64,000 bases of DNA. Origin: Lachnospiraceae bacterium. Its GTDB lineage: Bacteria > Bacillota > Clostridia > Lachnospirales > Lachnospiraceae. The notes under the pieces were generated by a model. It made no database searches. It saw only the letters and a program-made list of their open reading frames with translations, and was not told where the DNA came from. The stretch is taken from the NCBI GenBank assembly GCA_902363675.1, contig CABJAV010000001.1, forward strand, positions 1 to 64,000. The letters run 5' to 3'. This document shows positions 61,732 through 64,000 of this stretch, piece by piece. Numbering within the stretch: the stretch's first letter is position 1; the number at the start of each line of letters is the position of its first letter. The translations under genes and the position numbers were made by a program.

Positions 61732-62493
61732 ATGACAAGAGCGATTATGAATGGCTGTAACGGAAAGATGGGACAGTGCATTACACAGATCTGTGCCCAG
61801 GATCCGGATATTGAAATTGTTGCAGGAATCGATATGTATGATGGTATTAAAAATACGTATCCGGTATTTGCAAGCCTTGCAGAATGTACAGTAGATGCAG
61901 ATGTAATTATTGATTTTTCCAATGCAAAGGCAGTGGATACACTGGTAGATTACTGTGTGGAGAAGCAGATTCCGGTTGTATTGTGCACGACAGGACTTTC
62001 TGAGGAACAGTTACAGAAAGTCGAGCAGGCATATGAGAAAGTTGCAATTCTTAAGTCTGCAAATATGTCATTGGGAATCAACACTTTGATGGAACTTCTC
62101 AAGAAGGCGGCAACGGTATTTGCACCGGCAGGATTTGATATGGAGATCGTAGAGAAGCATCATAATCAGAAATTAGATGCACCAAGCGGTACGGCACTTG
62201 CACTTGCGGATTCCATGAACGATGCACTGGAGGATGCTTATACTTACAAGTATGACAGAAGCCAGGAGCGCAAGAAGAGAGACAAGTATGAAATCGGTAT
62301 CTCTGCAGTCCGTGGCGGCAACATCGTCGGTGAGCATGAAGTGATTTTCGCCGGTCAGGATGAAGTGATCGAATTCAAGCATACAGCATACTCTAAGGCC
62401 GTATTTGCCAAGGGCGCAGTAGAGGCAGCGAAGTTCTTAAACGGAAAAGGTGCAGGACATTATGATATGGCAGATGTCATTGCTGCAAAATAA
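61732..62493 (+). CDS. dapB: 4-hydroxy-tetrahydrodipicolinate reductase
   Basis: This 253-residue NAD(P)H reductase performs the next step of the diaminopimelate pathway. Signatures are NGCNGKMGQ, the catalytic block EKHHNQKLDAPSGTA and RGGNIVGEHEVIFAG. It is in the dapA operon and shares its riboswitch. GAAAGGATAAGAG precedes the start. Confidence 0.96.
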   Translation: MTRAIMNGCNGKMGQCITQICAQDPDIEIVAGIDMYDGIKNTYPVFASLAECTVDADVIIDFSNAKAVDTLVDYCVEKQIPVVLCTTGLSEEQLQKVEQAYEKVAILKSANMSLGINTLMELLKKAATVFAPAGFDMEIVEKHHNQKLDAPSGTALALADSMNDALEDAYTYKYDRSQERKKRDKYEIGISAVRGGNIVGEHEVIFAGQDEVIEFKHTAYSKAVFAKGAVEAAKFLNGKGAGHYDMADVIAAK

Positions 62494-62505
62494 AATCATA
62501 AGGAA

Positions 62506-62537
62506 AGTCGAACACTTTGTGTGCTCGGCTTTTTTTA
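62506..62537 (+). terminator. Terminator after dapB
   Basis: A ten-position stem (62506-62515 with 62521-62530, one mismatch) is followed by a T-run. Confidence 0.85.
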
Positions 62538-62548
62538 TGGCAATTTTG

Positions 62549-62578
62549 TTGACATGCTTTATAAAAAAATCATATAAT
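62549..62578 (+). promoter_or_regulatory. Sigma-A promoter of the secreted protease gene
   Basis: TTGACA at 62549-62554 and TATAAT at 62573-62578 with an 18-base spacer. Confidence 0.85.
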
Positions 62579-62621
62579 ATTCTTAATTGTACATTGCTAT
62601 AAGGTACGAATGAGGTATGCT

Positions 62622-64000
62622 ATGAAAAATAGAATGAAAAAATTAATACCTGTTATGCTTGCAGCCATTGTGTTTGCTGGAAATCTTGCAGGAACAACAC
62701 AGGTGCAGGCAAGTGAAATCGAAAGCCGAACCCTTGATATTTATGATGCAGAGGTGCCTGCGGTCGAGGAGAATATTTCTTTGGATGGCATGAGAGGAGC
62801 AGCTCAGGTTCCATCTGCATATCATAACACAACGGCGGAGCTTCATGCATTGTATCCTGCAACACGTTCGCAGGGAAATTACAATACCTGTTGGGCTTTC
62901 AGTGGTGTCGGACTGGCAGAGTTTGATCTGATTACGGATGACAAGGTTGCGGACAAAAGCATTGATTTGAGTGAGCTGCAGGCTGCTTATTTCACCTATC
63001 ATTCGGTGGATGATGCGTTCGGGGGAATGCTTGCAGATGATGTGTCGCTGTTATCCGGAAATTATATGTCGAGTGGTGGCAATATGTACTATTTATCACG
63101 CGCTTTGATGCAGTGGAAGGGACTGGTCAGGGAATCGGATGCTCCCTATACAAATGTCACGAGAACTATATCTGACAGTCTTGCATATCAAAAAGATGTA
63201 GCGCATTTACAGAATGTATATCTGATGAATATTCATAAAAATCCTTCTTCGGTGAAGAAAGCAATTATTGCACATGGAGCGGCGAGCATTGGGTTTAAGG
63301 CAGGAGATAAAAACGTTTATGACCAGATGGCCTATTATGGTCCGGAAGGGGGGATGGTTGCAACATACCGCTGTGACAAAAAGGCAACAGTAGATCACCA
63401 GGCAATTGTTGTGGGATGGGATGACAATTTTCCGGCATCTGCTTTCAAATACCCGGCAAAGAAAAATGGAGCATGGCTGGTTCGTAATTCGTGGTCGGAT
63501 TTGTCAGACAACAGTTATTACAGCTATTTCTGGATGTCGTATGAGGATGCAAGTCTGGAGGATGCAGCTTGGGTTTTTGATTTTGGACCGGGGGATAATT
63601 ACGATTACAATTATCAGTATGATGGAGCCGTCTATGCATATAAGGTAAAGTCCTATCCGAAAGAGGCCAATGTATTTTTGGTAAAAGGATCTGCAAATCA
63701 GCAACTGAGAGCTGTGTCCATCTCCATGATGCAGGATGCAAATGTTCCATATACAATTAAGATTTACACCAATATTGCTAGTGCAAAGAAACCGACAAGT
63801 GGTATTCTTGCAGCCAAAGTTACCGGTAAGACAAGCTATGCCGGAGTCTATACGATTCCGTTGAAGAAAGCAGTATCTATTCCCAAGGGTACGAAATATG
63901 CAGTTGTAGTAGAATTCAATAAAAAGAATAAAGGTGTGGATATGGAGTGCTCCGGAAAAAATCAGCATCTGTCAATTACTGCTTTTTCCGATTATGGGCA
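62622..64000 (+). CDS. Secreted C1 (papain) family peptidase, 3' end outside window
   Basis: The frame is open from ATG 62622 to the window end (459 codons, no stop). A signal peptide (about residues 1-31, ending QVQASE) precedes a papain-type domain. The oxyanion Gln84 and catalytic Cys90 lie in RSQGNYNTCWAFSG, His259 in DHQAIVVGW, and Asn289 in VRNSWS. From about residue 315 a lectin-like beta domain begins (YKVKSYPKEANVFLVKGSAN, GTKYAVVVEFN), common in clostridial cell-surface C1 peptidases. The start could also be ATG 62634. A cell-surface anchor may lie beyond the edge. Confidence 0.9.
   Translation, partial: MKNRMKKLIPVMLAAIVFAGNLAGTTQVQASEIESRTLDIYDAEVPAVEENISLDGMRGAAQVPSAYHNTTAELHALYPATRSQGNYNTCWAFSGVGLAEFDLITDDKVADKSIDLSELQAAYFTYHSVDDAFGGMLADDVSLLSGNYMSSGGNMYYLSRALMQWKGLVRESDAPYTNVTRTISDSLAYQKDVAHLQNVYLMNIHKNPSSVKKAIIAHGAASIGFKAGDKNVYDQMAYYGPEGGMVATYRCDKKATVDHQAIVVGWDDNFPASAFKYPAKKNGAWLVRNSWSDLSDNSYYSYFWMSYEDASLEDAAWVFDFGPGDNYDYNYQYDGAVYAYKVKSYPKEANVFLVKGSANQQLRAVSISMMQDANVPYTIKIYTNIASAKKPTSGILAAKVTGKTSYAGVYTIPLKKAVSIPKGTKYAVVVEFNKKNKGVDMECSGKNQHLSITAFSDYG

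Overview
The window looks like the chromosome of a spore-forming, low-to-moderate-GC Firmicute, most probably a gut or rumen Lachnospiraceae (Clostridia). The evidence is a complete but split spoVA set, a T-box leader on ileS, a lysine riboswitch on dapA, minCDE, a GH3 beta-glucosidase with reversed domain order, and GH94 phosphorylases beside GH16 glucanases. I see no rRNA, tRNA or CRISPR array. Genes are mostly on the plus strand.

Positions 1-4340 are an accessory graveyard: the right end of an IS200/IS605-type element with the 3' part of tnpB, then fragments of a polymorphic-toxin array. The same toxin N-terminal segment, with its upstream DNA, occurs twice as a direct repeat (2268-2655 and 3717-4013). 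Each copy is joined to a different broken tail and followed by a different candidate immunity gene or immunity remnant. The array stops at the promoter and T-box of ileS.

Positions 4356-20545 are mostly housekeeping: ileS, a glycogen phosphorylase, a TraX-like membrane protein, dnaE, pfkA, an rRNA/tRNA methyltransferase, a RelQ-type alarmone synthetase, metY and a two-part ThrE-type exporter. A near-palindromic 276-bp foldback element (20582-20857) separates them from the sporulation genes.

Positions 20900-32904 carry the dipicolinate channel genes in two blocks: spoVAA-AB-AC at 21-23 kb and spoVAD-AE at 30-32 kb. Each block, and an Asn-rich lipoprotein gene after spoVAE, is preceded by a candidate forespore (sigma-G-type) promoter. 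Between the blocks lie an Hpt-domain gene whose promoter sits in a perfect palindrome, a reversed-order GH3 enzyme, a 730-residue unknown protein with a cyclic-nucleotide-binding-like start, trmO and apt.

Positions 32901-52775 form a beta-glucan and glucan utilisation region. They hold an AraC regulator diverging from a second glycogen phosphorylase, two GH94 phosphorylases, a second AraC regulator diverging from a solute-binding lipoprotein and two permeases (no ATPase), two secreted GH16 enzymes of contrasting active-site type, and a LacI-like sugar-sensor/GGDEF fusion. Secreted GH16 enzymes would cut laminarin or mixed-linkage glucan, the ABC system would import oligosaccharides, and the GH94 enzymes would split them by phosphorolysis.

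Positions 52886-64000 return to housekeeping: a TPR lipoprotein, hflX, minCDE, typA, a tandem-OB-fold SSB-like protein, a corrinoid adenosyltransferase-like protein, dapA and dapB behind a lysine riboswitch, and a secreted papain-type protease that runs off the right edge.
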